Positions 1-7,641 of a DNA stretch of 16,674 nucleotides are shown here, one piece after another. The position numbers were made by a program, and so were the translations under genes. Below the pieces are notes generated by a model. The model made no database searches and was not told the DNA's origin. It saw only the letters and a list, made by a program, of their open reading frames with translations. Positions within the stretch are counted from its first letter, which is position 1; each line of letters begins with the position of its first letter. The DNA is from Spirochaetota bacterium (GTDB taxonomy: Bacteria > Spirochaetota > JAGLSM01), in contig JAGLSM010000006.1 in NCBI GenBank assembly GCA_023135745.1, forward strand, positions 1 through 16,674, given 5' to 3'.

Positions 1-167
1 GCTCCTGATCTCCCGCCAAGGTTTCCAGAATATCGGTTATCACCGCTTCCAAACATGTGAATTTTTGTTATAGATGTGGTTGATTTATCATCACCGCCAC
101 AGCTTATAACGACACAAAGTATCAGAACCAAGACCAAACTTTTAAACATCATCATCTTTTTATTCAT
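1..167 (-). CDS. Lipoprotein, N-terminal part (runs off the left edge)
   Basis: This is the first 55 codons of a minus-strand gene; the rest lies outside the window. The start ATG (165-167) has a strong ribosome binding site, AAAAGGAG, five bases upstream. The N-terminus is basic (MNKKMMMFK), followed by a hydrophobic segment and the lipobox V-I-S-C with the acceptor cysteine at residue 23. It then continues with Gly-Gly-Asp-Asp, so export and lipidation are likely. The visible mature part contains YSGNLGGRSG. That resembles the opening motif (GNLGG.xGAD) of DUF1554-type endostatin-like surface proteins known from Leptospira, but only about 30 mature residues are visible, so the family is a guess. 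The lipoprotein call itself is well supported. Confidence 0.75.
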   Translation of the reverse strand, partial: MNKKMMMFKSLVLVLILCVVISCGGDDKSTTSITKIHMFGSGDNRYSGNLGGRSG

Positions 168-196
168 ATTAACTCCTTTTAAATAAAAAAGTATTG

Positions 197-220
197 TAAA
201 AAAGCATAATAATACCTTGA
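197..220 (-). repeat. Inverted repeat copy A (pairs with 707-727)
   Basis: Read on the minus strand, this stretch is TCAAGGTATTAT-TAT-GCTTTTTTA. The same sequence without the central TAT occurs on the plus strand at 707-727. The copies are in opposite orientation about 490 bases apart and enclose the truncated sensor ORF. They could be ends of a degenerate element or two related terminators. This copy lies between the lipoprotein start and anything upstream of it, so it is not the terminator of a recognisable gene. Confidence 0.5.
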
Positions 221-282
221 TATAGTATAAGGATGAAATTTTAAAAAAAACATCTAAAATCAATAAAGACATCATAAAGTTC

Positions 283-567
283 TTGCAGCTTAATAATATT
301 CACCTTACATTGACAACATTGCTGTCATTAATGGAGTCCTATAAATATTATTTAAAAAAAATCATTTCTTCAAAAATGTTTTTTCCTGGAATTTTTGTGC
401 TGCTTATTGCTTTAATATCAATTGTCCATTATGCTACCCCTGTTAAAAAATTGTATTTCCATGATTTATTCAGACGATTGTATTACCTGCCTCTATTTCT
501 GGTTCTTTTCAGATATGGATTAATTGGAGGAATAATTACTTCGATTTCAATAACAATACAACAATAA
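283..567 (+). pseudogene. Truncated membrane sensor module of a signalling protein (remnant)
   Basis: This ORF encodes at most 94 residues, from a TTG at 283 or an ATG at 331; neither has a convincing ribosome binding site. It has two hydrophobic segments, around residues 33-50 and 68-92. Between them is the pattern HYATPVKKLYFHDLFRRLYYLPLF, given here as HYATP...FHD..RRLYYLP. The pattern H-Y-x-x-P...H-D-x-x-R-R-L-Y-Y-x-P followed by ..YGxxGG recalls the N-terminal membrane region of many sensor histidine kinases, where PAS and kinase domains follow. Here a stop codon comes directly after the second hydrophobic segment, and no continuation is seen in any frame of the next 450 bases. The best reading is a remnant left by a deletion. 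A genuine small membrane protein is the alternative. Confidence 0.45.
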
Positions 568-672
568 TGTATCAAAAACAGCAGTGTTTCTCAAAATGAA
601 GCGTCACAAACTTGTGTATTTGCTTAAAAAATATAATAAATGAATAATTATTTAATAAAAATCATTATATTT

Positions 673-726
673 GCAATAATTTACCTTGTAGATTGACTAA
701 TCATCTTCAAGGTATTATGCTTTTTT
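673..726 (+). terminator. Rho-independent terminator-like hairpin with T6 tail
   Basis: The core stem is ACCTTGTAGAT (683-693) with ATCTTCAAGGT (703-713), which has one T-T mismatch and a 9-base loop. It extends outward with small bulges through AATA/TATT pairing to GC (673-674)/GC (719-720), and TTTTTT (721-726) follows at once. It would end plus-strand transcription from the sensor remnant region. The stem is AT-rich, so its efficiency is uncertain. Confidence 0.55.
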
Positions 727-727
727 A
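707..727 (+). repeat. Inverted repeat copy B (pairs with 197-220)
   Basis: This is TCAAGGTATTATGCTTTTTTA, identical to the minus-strand sequence at 197-220 except for a missing central TAT. It forms the 3' arm and T-tail of the hairpin at 673-726. That can be explained by a shared terminator arm or by the two ends of a small degenerate element. Confidence 0.5.
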
Positions 728-946
728 GGACAAGTTTTAAGATAATTAATAAAAGATAGAAACTTTCTACTAAAAACCTGGAACATCTAAAGACACTGCT
801 AAGTTTCAAACTTTTAAAGAATTTTGAGCTTGTATAATTTAAGTAAAAATGAATTTATTGAAAATTTATTTGTCAGGATTATCTATTTAATTGTGTTTTG
901 TGCCCACCGATATTAAAAATATCTGGATTGGAATGCAAAGTTATGA

Positions 947-976
947 TCACACTATAGAAGCTTTTCTATAGTGTGA
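947..976 (+). promoter_or_regulatory. Perfect 13-bp hairpin/operator upstream of GGDEF-EAL gene
   Basis: TCACACTATAGAA and TTCTATAGTGTGA are exact inverted complements separated by the four bases GCTT. The structure ends 41 bases before the start codon at 1018. No T-run follows, so it is not a terminator. It could be a dimeric-repressor operator at DNA level, or a 5'-UTR stem-loop affecting mRNA stability or translation. No riboswitch family was recognised. Confidence 0.55.
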
Positions 977-1017
977 ATATGGTACCTTTAGGCATATAAA
1001 TATTTCATAGAGGTTAT

Positions 1018-3153
1018 ATGGAAAAAGACCATAACGATAAAAATGTGCAAGCGTTTAGTAAAACCGCCATAGATAAACAAAAAATGTACTTTTGTAAACT
1101 TGCGTGCCTTATTAATAATGGTCCTTTCGCGTTTATGGTTACTGATATAAATGGTTCAATTGAGTATGTAAACAATTCTTTCATCAAACTGACAGGATTT
1201 AAAACAGAAGAAATATTGGGTAAAAGTTCATCTATACTTAAATCAGGTAAAACCGATCCTTTAATTTACAAAAAGCTTTGTAAAAAAATAAAAAAGGGAG
1301 AAACCTGGAAAGATGTAAACCCTATAACTGTGGTTCATGAACATTATAATAATCTGAGTGAAAAGCGTATAATTGAGATCATGGCTTCACCTCTATTTGA
1401 TGAAAATAATGATTTTCAGGGAATTGTAGAGTCATGGAGAGACATAACTGCCAGAATAGTTCAGGAAAATAAATTAATAGAGTCCGAATCAAATTTAAAA
1501 GCTATTATTAATAGCGGAGATCAATCAATCATCCTTCTTGATAAGGATAACAGAATTCTTTGTTTTAATGAGAATTTCAGAAAAGAAGTAAATAAAAGGT
1601 TTTCTCTAAAAGTTTCAATTGGAGATTTATTTGATTCCTTTATTCCTAAAACCGATTTAGATATTTTGAGCAAATATCTAAATAAGGCTTATGTGGGGAA
1701 ATCCATATTAAAAGAGATACAAGTTGATAATATTTGGTATGAGTATTATTTTAACCCGGTTATTAATCATGATGGAAAATACAATGGTGTTTCGATTTGC
1801 TATAGAGATATTTCAGAAAGAAAAAAAGCACAGGCTGTAATTGAACACATGGCCTATAATGATATACTGACGGATATACCAAATAGAAGATTATTTGATG
1901 ACCGCTTAAAAATAGCGCTCGCTCAGGCCGAACGTGAAAATCATAAACTTGCCGTACTTTTACTTGATTTTGATTATTTTAAACGTATAAACGATACCTT
2001 TGGGCACGCAGCCGGAGATATGCTCTTAAAATCTGTTGCCTCTAGAATTTCCGGGATTCTAAGAGCATCTGACACACTTGCCCGTTTAGGAGGAGATGAA
2101 TTTATTATTCTTGCACCTTCTATTAATAATTTTGATATGGTTGACAGAATCGCGAAAAAGATTTTAGATCAGTTTAAAAGACCCTACTTTATTAGAAATA
2201 ATGAGCTTAATATTACCGCAAGTATTGGTGTAAGCATTTATCCGGATGATGCGAAAGATAGTCTGGAACTGTTAAAAAACGCTGATACCGCAATGTACAA
2301 CGCTAAAAATGAAGGACGCTACAAATATAAGTTTTTCACTAAAACAATGAATGGAAATGTTCTGCAGCGTTTTAAAATGGAAATGGGAATGCATCATGCT
2401 CTTCATAATGCTCAATTCCAGGTATATTATCAGCCAATTCATGAAACTAAAACAAATAAAGTAGTTGCTGTTGAAGCTCTTTTAAGATGGCTTCATCCTG
2501 ATTTAGGAATGATTCTTCCTGAACGCTTTATTTCAATTGCTGAAGAAACAGGATTAATTATTCCAATCGGGGAATGGTTAATAGAAACTGTCTGCAGGCA
2601 GAACAGGCAATGGATTGACGATGGCCATGATCCTCTCAAAATCGCGATTAATCTTTCCGCAAGACAACTGCGCGAACCTGATCTTGCAGATTTTATAAAA
2701 AAATCATTAAAAGACAATAATTTGGACCATACTAATTTTAGCATTGAAATAACTGAAACAATTATGATGGAAGAAGGCAGCCCTGCTATTGATACGTTAA
2801 CAAAACTCACTGAAATGGGGATTGAAATATCACTTGATGATTTTGGCACCGGTTATTCATCCCTGGGATATTTAAAGCAATTCCCTATTGAATTTCTGAA
2901 AATTGACCGTTCATTTATAAAAGACAGTATTGACAATGAAGCAGACGCGCGGATAGTCAGGGCTATACTTTCAATGGCGCATAGCCTAAAAAAGAAAGTT
3001 GTTGCTGAAGGCGTGGAATCTGAAGAACAGCTGCAATATCTAAAATGGCTGGGTTGTGATCAGGTACAGGGATTTTTATTAAGCCATCCTGTTTCAAAGA
3101 AAAACATTCATAACATTATCAAGGAATCTGAAAATAAAGAAAAATCCATCTAA
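1018..3153 (+). CDS. PAS-PAS-GGDEF-EAL cyclic-di-GMP cyclase/phosphodiesterase
   Basis: This 711-residue protein should make and/or hydrolyse cyclic-di-GMP, the second messenger that switches between motility and attachment. Two PAS sensor domains (about 28-145 and 155-270) precede a GGDEF domain (about 280-440) and an EAL domain (about 455-705). The GGDEF active-site loop is intact (358-362). The product-inhibition RxxD site (R349-D352) lies five residues before it. The EAL domain keeps E486-A-L, NLSARQ, the ITET glutamate, DDFGTG (607-612), KIDRSF, the AEGVE glutamate (664) and QGF, so phosphodiesterase activity is plausible too. No membrane segment or signal peptide is seen, so it should be cytosolic. 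The start ATG follows AGAGG by four bases, and a perfect hairpin lies in the leader. The stop codon directly abuts the stop of the convergent lipoprotein gene. Which activity dominates cannot be told from sequence. Confidence 0.93.
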   Translation: MEKDHNDKNVQAFSKTAIDKQKMYFCKLACLINNGPFAFMVTDINGSIEYVNNSFIKLTGFKTEEILGKSSSILKSGKTDPLIYKKLCKKIKKGETWKDVNPITVVHEHYNNLSEKRIIEIMASPLFDENNDFQGIVESWRDITARIVQENKLIESESNLKAIINSGDQSIILLDKDNRILCFNENFRKEVNKRFSLKVSIGDLFDSFIPKTDLDILSKYLNKAYVGKSILKEIQVDNIWYEYYFNPVINHDGKYNGVSICYRDISERKKAQAVIEHMAYNDILTDIPNRRLFDDRLKIALAQAERENHKLAVLLLDFDYFKRINDTFGHAAGDMLLKSVASRISGILRASDTLARLGGDEFIILAPSINNFDMVDRIAKKILDQFKRPYFIRNNELNITASIGVSIYPDDAKDSLELLKNADTAMYNAKNEGRYKYKFFTKTMNGNVLQRFKMEMGMHHALHNAQFQVYYQPIHETKTNKVVAVEALLRWLHPDLGMILPERFISIAEETGLIIPIGEWLIETVCRQNRQWIDDGHDPLKIAINLSARQLREPDLADFIKKSLKDNNLDHTNFSIEITETIMMEEGSPAIDTLTKLTEMGIEISLDDFGTGYSSLGYLKQFPIEFLKIDRSFIKDSIDNEADARIVRAILSMAHSLKKKVVAEGVESEEQLQYLKWLGCDQVQGFLLSHPVSKKNIHNIIKESENKEKSI

Positions 3154-3624
3154 TTAATAAGCCTGAAAATTTGTAATATACCAGGTTAAGAGCCCGCCAA
3201 TAACTATTCCATCATCAGTTTTGTAGTCGTAATAAACAAATTCAGGGTAGAAATAATTAGTACTGTACCTTACAACAATTTCATTGAGATATAATTCCGA
3301 ATCATTTTGCTGCTTATGCTGAAGATAACCGTATTCAATATTGGAAAAAATAGAATCAATAGTATTTGTTAAAAAGACAGATTGTGCATCATTTGTTGTT
3401 ACAGAAAAAATCAATCCATTGCTGATAACTATATGGTTATCTGAAACTCCGTATCCCTCACCCTTATAATCAAAAGAATAATTAGTAATATTCAAGGCAG
3501 TCCAATTGGACCAGTTCGATTTAAAGGTATCGTAATCAAACGTTACTGGTATTTCCGAATCACAGGATATCAGACAAAGGAATAATATATTTATTAGTAT
3601 TAGTATTTTTTTTATTGTATTCAT
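3154..3624 (-). CDS. DUF6174-like lipoprotein
   Basis: This is a 156-residue exported lipoprotein: basic start MNTIKK, hydrophobic core, and lipobox L-I-S-C with cysteine at residue 21. The mature region has a short W..W..NYSFDY stretch, a V-x-x-G-x-x-x-S-V turn, an 'SIFSNI' helix, then a long Y-rich beta region ending in a Tyr/Phe-rich tail. This order (W...I.NYsf, vxxGxxxsV, ti..lF..i, V.Y....yP) matches my recollection of the DUF6174 family, whose function is unknown. The ribosome binding site is weak (GGGG five bases before ATG), with a TATAAT-like hexamer at 3641-3646 implying a leader of only about 10 bases. The gene is divergent from leuC and convergent with the GGDEF-EAL gene. Lipoprotein status is firm and the family assignment is moderate. 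Confidence 0.8.
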   Translation of the reverse strand: MNTIKKILILINILFLCLISCDSEIPVTFDYDTFKSNWSNWTALNITNYSFDYKGEGYGVSDNHIVISNGLIFSVTTNDAQSVFLTNTIDSIFSNIEYGYLQHKQQNDSELYLNEIVVRYSTNYFYPEFVYYDYKTDDGIVIGGLLTWYITNFQAY

Positions 3625-3783
3625 TTTAACCCCAACTTTAATTATATAATAAAACTGTTAAATTTCTTGAAATAAAGATAAAAAAAAATAATTAACTTGA
3701 GTATCTTTTTGATGATTTTAAAATTATATAAAAATATTAAAAACTTTTTGAAGTGTTCTTATTTTAATAAAGGATGGAAGAAA

Positions 3784-5067
3784 ATGGGAAAAACCATTGC
3801 TCAAAAAATTATTAAGCAGCATTTGAAGGATCAGCCGTTTGAGGATGTTAATGTAATTAATCTCGACGGAGTATTCTGTCATGAGATAACTACTCCAATC
3901 GCAATAATGGATCTTGTATCTCGAGGTAAGGATCGTGTTTTTGACCCTACAAAGATTAAGGCTGTTATTGACCATGTTACTCCGGCAAAAGACTCAAAAA
4001 CTGCAGAACAGGGAAAGATACTCCGAGAATGGGCAAGAAGACATGGTATAAAAGATTTTTTTGATATAGGACGAAACGGTGTCTGCCATGCTCTTTTTCC
4101 TGAAAAAGGATTTGTCCGCCCGGGATACACTATAATCATGGGTGATTCACATACATGCACATATGGGGCCTTTGGAGCCTTTGCTGCCGGTGTTGGTACT
4201 ACAGATCTTGAAGTTGGTATTCTTAAAGGGGTTTGTACTTTTAAAACTCCAAAAACAATCAAACTTGTTCTTAACGGAAAATTGAAACCCGGAGTATACG
4301 CAAAAGATGTAATCTTGAACATTGTGTCAAGAATTGGAGTTGCAGGTGCTACAAATGTAATTATTGAGTATACAGGTGAACTTGTGGATCAAATGAGTAT
4401 GGAAGCAAGAATGACTCTCTGCAATATGGCAATTGAAGCGGGAGGCACCAGCGGCATATGTTATCCGGATGCGGTAACTGTAGATTATCTCTGGGAATAT
4501 ATCAAGGATGACTTTAAATCCAGGGAAGAAGCTATAGCAGAGTACAGTAAATTGATCTCTGATGATGACGCGGAATATGAAGCCGTATATGAATACGATT
4601 TTTCTGATTTAACTCCCCAGGTTTCTTACGGATTTAAACCTGATTTAATCAAACCTGTTTCTGAAATGGAAGGGACTCCTGTCGACCAGATTTATATAGG
4701 TTCATGTACAAATGGAAGAATAGAGGATCTGCGCGTGGCTGCTGAAGTGCTTAAGGGAAATAAAATATCTGATAATGTAAGAGCCATTTTATCTCCTTCT
4801 ACACCTCAAATTTATTCTAAAGCCCTTGATGAAGGAATAATTAAAATCTTCATGGATGCAGGTTTTTGCGTCAGCAATCCAACCTGCGGAGCATGCCTTG
4901 GAATGAGTAACGGTGTGCTTGCAAATGGAGAAGTATGTGCTTCAACAACTAACAGAAATTTCTTCGGAAGAATGGGTAAAGGCGGGACAGTTCATCTTAT
5001 GAGTCCGGCGACTGCTGCTGCTACTGCAATAAAAGGAAAAATAACCAATTCAAAACTGTTTAAATAA
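3784..5067 (+). CDS. leuC: 3-isopropylmalate dehydratase (or related hydro-lyase), large subunit
   Basis: This is the large subunit of the aconitase-superfamily enzyme that isomerises 2- to 3-isopropylmalate in leucine synthesis. It holds the [4Fe-4S] cluster, with C308 in IGSCTNGR and C368 and C371 in NPTCGACLG, and the substrate-contact segment GDSHTCTYGAFGAFAAGVGTT is present near residues 120-140. I chose the ATG at 3784 (427 residues, the usual size for the separate-subunit HacA/LeuC2 type). AAGGA sits nine bases upstream, and the open frame further upstream (from 3697) is AT-rich and not family-like. leuD follows after nine bases. The family also contains homoaconitase and 2,3-dimethylmalate dehydratase, which sequence alone does not separate cleanly. 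leuA and leuB are not in the window. No T-box or leucine leader peptide was recognised upstream. Confidence 0.9.
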   Translation: MGKTIAQKIIKQHLKDQPFEDVNVINLDGVFCHEITTPIAIMDLVSRGKDRVFDPTKIKAVIDHVTPAKDSKTAEQGKILREWARRHGIKDFFDIGRNGVCHALFPEKGFVRPGYTIIMGDSHTCTYGAFGAFAAGVGTTDLEVGILKGVCTFKTPKTIKLVLNGKLKPGVYAKDVILNIVSRIGVAGATNVIIEYTGELVDQMSMEARMTLCNMAIEAGGTSGICYPDAVTVDYLWEYIKDDFKSREEAIAEYSKLISDDDAEYEAVYEYDFSDLTPQVSYGFKPDLIKPVSEMEGTPVDQIYIGSCTNGRIEDLRVAAEVLKGNKISDNVRAILSPSTPQIYSKALDEGIIKIFMDAGFCVSNPTCGACLGMSNGVLANGEVCASTTNRNFFGRMGKGGTVHLMSPATAAATAIKGKITNSKLFK

Positions 5068-5076
5068 GGAGAAAAT

Positions 5077-5601
5077 ATGAAAACATTTAAAGGGAAAGTT
5101 CTGTTTCTTGACAGATCTGATATAAATACAGATGAAATAATTCCTGCAAGGTATCTTACAGAAATAACAAAGGAAGCCTTAAAACCTTACTTACTTGAGG
5201 ATTTGGAACTGGAAGGATTTTCTGCGGAAAATGATATAAAAGACAAATCAGTTATAATATCAAGAGATAACTTCGGCTGCGGATCCTCACGTGAACATGC
5301 CCCATGGGCATTAGAAGTAAACGGCTTAAACGCTGTTATTGCATCAGGATTTGCTCGAATATTCAGGCAGAACATGTTTAACTGCGGCATGCTTGCTATT
5401 GAATTGGATGAAAAAATAATTGATGATTTGTTTAAAAAATATGCCGGCAAAATTCCTGACATTGAAATTGATATCGAAAAATCCGAAATAATTATTTCAG
5501 CCGATGGTATGACAGAACGTATTCAATTTAATATTTCTGAATATGATAAGGTTCTTGTAAAATCTAACGGATGGGTTGAATACGCGGACTCATCGTATTA
5601 G
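5077..5601 (+). CDS. leuD: 3-isopropylmalate dehydratase (or related hydro-lyase), small subunit
   Basis: This 174-residue swivel subunit completes the heterodimeric dehydratase with LeuC. It has the N-terminal INTDEIIPARYL motif, the substrate-binding NFGCGSSREHAPWAL motif (about residues 66-80), and the ASGFARIFRQNMFNCG block. The ribosome binding site TAAGGAG overlaps the leuC stop codon, so the two genes are very likely co-transcribed and translationally close. The loop that sets substrate choice in this family reads Y26-L-T-E29. That is neither the YLVY-like form described for archaeal isopropylmalate isomerase nor the YLRT form of homoaconitase, so the substrate is less certain than the family. 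The gene ends 35 bases before the convergent gene, with no clear terminator between them. Confidence 0.88.
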   Translation: MKTFKGKVLFLDRSDINTDEIIPARYLTEITKEALKPYLLEDLELEGFSAENDIKDKSVIISRDNFGCGSSREHAPWALEVNGLNAVIASGFARIFRQNMFNCGMLAIELDEKIIDDLFKKYAGKIPDIEIDIEKSEIIISADGMTERIQFNISEYDKVLVKSNGWVEYADSSY

Positions 5602-5636
5602 GTACCTGATAACTTAATTTCGAGGAGCCCTTAATA

Positions 5637-7439
5637 TTAATCAATCCTTTTCAAAGTATTATTTAATTCATTGATTCTTTCTCCAATTTCAGAAGACTGC
5701 TTAATCTTTGTTAGAAGCTTTTCATCCATCAATATGTATGCGATTGCAAGAGTCTGAGTGCGTATTTTAGATAGGACTTCATTAACAGTTAATGAATTAT
5801 AGTATTCAGGCTCGGTGATTAACTTATTATCAAATGGAATTTCATTATTTTTATTAAGTGTTTCACCAATTTTTTGATTCAGAATTACAAAAAGATCAAA
5901 GAGATTTTTTCCTGTTAAGTATAAAAGGTCGCAGAAACTTCTTTCGGTATCTGAAAAGGTAAAATTTGGTTTGATTTTATTAACGTAAGTAGAATACGTA
6001 TCATAAGTGACCATCATATTAGAATGATTTTTCTTTAAATTGCTTATTTGTTCCATATCGGATTTGATAAGATCAAGACGCGATTTGAAAAGAACCGGGT
6101 CGAATAAGGTGATTTTTTCCTTAAGGCCCTCAATACTAACAAGTCCATTGAGAATTGGATCAGCCAACTTACAAAACTTATTACACACAATGAAAATAAA
6201 AGATAATACATCATAATCTATTAAATTTTTTGTTGTATTAAAGATGCTTTTTTTATCATCAATACTGTTCTTATTTAGACTTGACTGATGAAGATGAAAT
6301 AATTCTTCATAAAAGCTATACATTAATGATTCATCATTTTCAAAATTTAGAGTATTTATGATAAATTGATCTCTTTTAAGAAGCGCCAATTCTTCCTTTT
6401 TTACTTTTTTAAAAATGCTTATTTTTTCAATAATCCTTTTTGGACATTGAAACTCAGAATTATCAACTTGTGAAATGTGAAAAGCTTCATAAATTTTATT
6501 TGAATTCAAGTACCTCTTAAAATATCCCATATAAACAGCATAAAGGACGTTGTTTAAATTTATACCGGTCTGTTTGTTTTCAAGGAGTTTTTCGATAGAA
6601 GTTACAATTTTTCGAAAAACTGAAGAAAATAACCTGATATTTTTGAAAAACTGAACCATTCCATCAAGAAGAATTTCTTTATTCTCAGGATTGATGGTTA
6701 TGTTAAAAAACAGACGCATAAATGGATATATCTTTACAAAAAATTCCTTAGTTATAATTTTTGAAAAAATTATCAATTCATTATTAAAATAATATCTGAT
6801 AAGTTCCTGCAGCTGAACAAAAATATTGTACTGTTTTTTTGTAAGAACTGTCCAGCCTTCTTCCACTAAAATAAAAATGGGTTCTTCAATAAAATTAAAA
6901 ATTGCCTTCAATTCAATATTCCAGAATTGTTCTATTTCCGGTGTTAATTCATGCCTGATTTTTAAAATATTACTTTTAAGGACATTATTTACCTTGCCGA
7001 AAAGACTTATTTTATTCCAGTCATTTATGAGTAAAGATCCTTTTGATTGAGGTTTGTCTTTAAAAATCACGTCGAATGATTCATTGAAATTTATTTTAAA
7101 GGGGGATTCAAAAGCATATCGGTGAATACGTTTTTTTATCTTTAGGGGTTGAATGAATTTAAGTCTATTTTCATAATAATGTAGAGCTTCTATTCCATTA
7201 TTATCAGTTTTTTCAATAATATGAATCTTTTTTAAGAGATTATTCTCTTTACTGAGTAATAATTCTAATCTTTTTTGAACTTTTTTATCTCTTGTGCGTT
7301 TTAAAAGTTCATTTAAATATTGTCTGTTTTCTCCATCTTTAAATTTATTATAAGCCTGACCTTTTCCGGCAGCTTTTGTTTTTGAATTTTCTTTTGAATC
7401 AGAATTTGGATTTTTCTTCTTTTTTTTAAAAGGCCACAT
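5637..7439 (-). CDS. Uncharacterised 600-residue cytosolic protein (spirochaete-type, possibly DUF5312-like)
   Basis: I do not recognise a function. The protein starts MWPFKKKKK and continues with a charged, Lys/Asn/Ser-rich tail to about residue 35. It is then mainly alpha-helical with many Lys, Asn, Ile, Leu and Phe residues. There is no signal peptide, lipobox or clear transmembrane helix, and no catalytic motif or nucleotide-binding loop stands out. Large helical proteins of this kind occur in spirochaetes as DUF5312; I suggest that family only tentatively. The ATG at 7439 has no ribosome binding site. A sigma70-like promoter (7448-7476) ends eight bases before it, which predicts a leaderless mRNA. 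The gene is divergent from the HD-GYP gene and convergent with leuD, so it is probably monocistronic. Confidence 0.8.
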   Translation of the reverse strand: MWPFKKKKKNPNSDSKENSKTKAAGKGQAYNKFKDGENRQYLNELLKRTRDKKVQKRLELLLSKENNLLKKIHIIEKTDNNGIEALHYYENRLKFIQPLKIKKRIHRYAFESPFKINFNESFDVIFKDKPQSKGSLLINDWNKISLFGKVNNVLKSNILKIRHELTPEIEQFWNIELKAIFNFIEEPIFILVEEGWTVLTKKQYNIFVQLQELIRYYFNNELIIFSKIITKEFFVKIYPFMRLFFNITINPENKEILLDGMVQFFKNIRLFSSVFRKIVTSIEKLLENKQTGINLNNVLYAVYMGYFKRYLNSNKIYEAFHISQVDNSEFQCPKRIIEKISIFKKVKKEELALLKRDQFIINTLNFENDESLMYSFYEELFHLHQSSLNKNSIDDKKSIFNTTKNLIDYDVLSFIFIVCNKFCKLADPILNGLVSIEGLKEKITLFDPVLFKSRLDLIKSDMEQISNLKKNHSNMMVTYDTYSTYVNKIKPNFTFSDTERSFCDLLYLTGKNLFDLFVILNQKIGETLNKNNEIPFDNKLITEPEYYNSLTVNEVLSKIRTQTLAIAYILMDEKLLTKIKQSSEIGERINELNNTLKRID

Positions 7440-7447
7440 AAATTTTA

Positions 7448-7476
7448 ATTATACATAGAATACGAATTTGACGCAA
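7448..7476 (-). promoter_or_regulatory. Sigma70-like promoter giving a leaderless transcript
   Basis: On the minus strand the -35 element TTGCGT (7471-7476) is separated by exactly 17 bases from a perfect -10 TATAAT (7448-7453). Only eight bases (TAAAATTT) lie between the -10 box and the ATG, so transcription should begin at or beside the start codon. The -35 matches the consensus at three of six positions. Confidence 0.6.
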
Positions 7477-7522
7477 GATTTTACGTAATTTTTATTATCA
7501 AAAGTGATTTTTTTTTATAAAT

Positions 7523-7550
7523 TTGACATATATTCAAATAAAAGTATAAT
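7523..7550 (+). promoter_or_regulatory. Consensus sigma70 promoter of the HD-GYP gene
   Basis: TTGACA (7523-7528) and TATAAT (7545-7550), both perfect consensus hexamers, are 16 bases apart. The expected start is near 7557, leaving a leader of about 85 bases before the gene at 7642. No other gene lies downstream on this strand before it. Confidence 0.8.
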
Positions 7551-7603
7551 TACATCAAACTAGACTCGTTAAATTTGAAAATAACAAGAACATAAATAAT
7601 ATG

Positions 7604-7617
7604 TTACAATTTTGTAA
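7604..7617. promoter_or_regulatory. Small inverted repeat in the HD-GYP leader
   Basis: TTACAA-TT-TTGTAA forms a six-base inverted repeat centred about 31 bases before the HD-GYP start codon. It could be a repressor site downstream of the promoter, or chance in AT-rich DNA. Confidence 0.25.
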
Positions 7618-7641
7618 ATAAAATCTTTTTAAGAGAAAAAT

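Larger units (their letters stand above)
568..1017. other. Gene-free region between sensor remnant and GGDEF-EAL gene
   Basis: No reading frame on either strand looks coding: stops are frequent in all six frames. The stretch holds a terminator-like hairpin (673-726), a small hairpin GATATT-AAA-AATATC (909-923) and a perfect 13-bp hairpin (947-976) in the leader of the downstream gene. No tRNA, cyclic-di-GMP riboswitch core or clear sigma70 promoter was recognised. Confidence 0.6.

Noticed and set aside
901..1017. Cyclic-di-GMP riboswitch upstream of the GGDEF-EAL gene
   Set aside because: The conserved riboswitch core bases are missing; only simple hairpins are present.
901..1017. Sigma54 promoter near TGGATTGGAATGCAAAG
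   Set aside because: The spacing between GG and GC is eight bases instead of ten, and the -24 element is incomplete.
3697..3783. 29-residue N-terminal extension of LeuC
   Set aside because: The sequence is AT-rich, unlike the family N-terminus, and the ATG at 3784 has a suitable ribosome binding site and gives the normal length.
3625..3783. T-box or leucine leader-peptide control upstream of leuC
   Set aside because: No T-box sequence, leucine codon run or attenuator hairpin with T-tail was found in this short gap.
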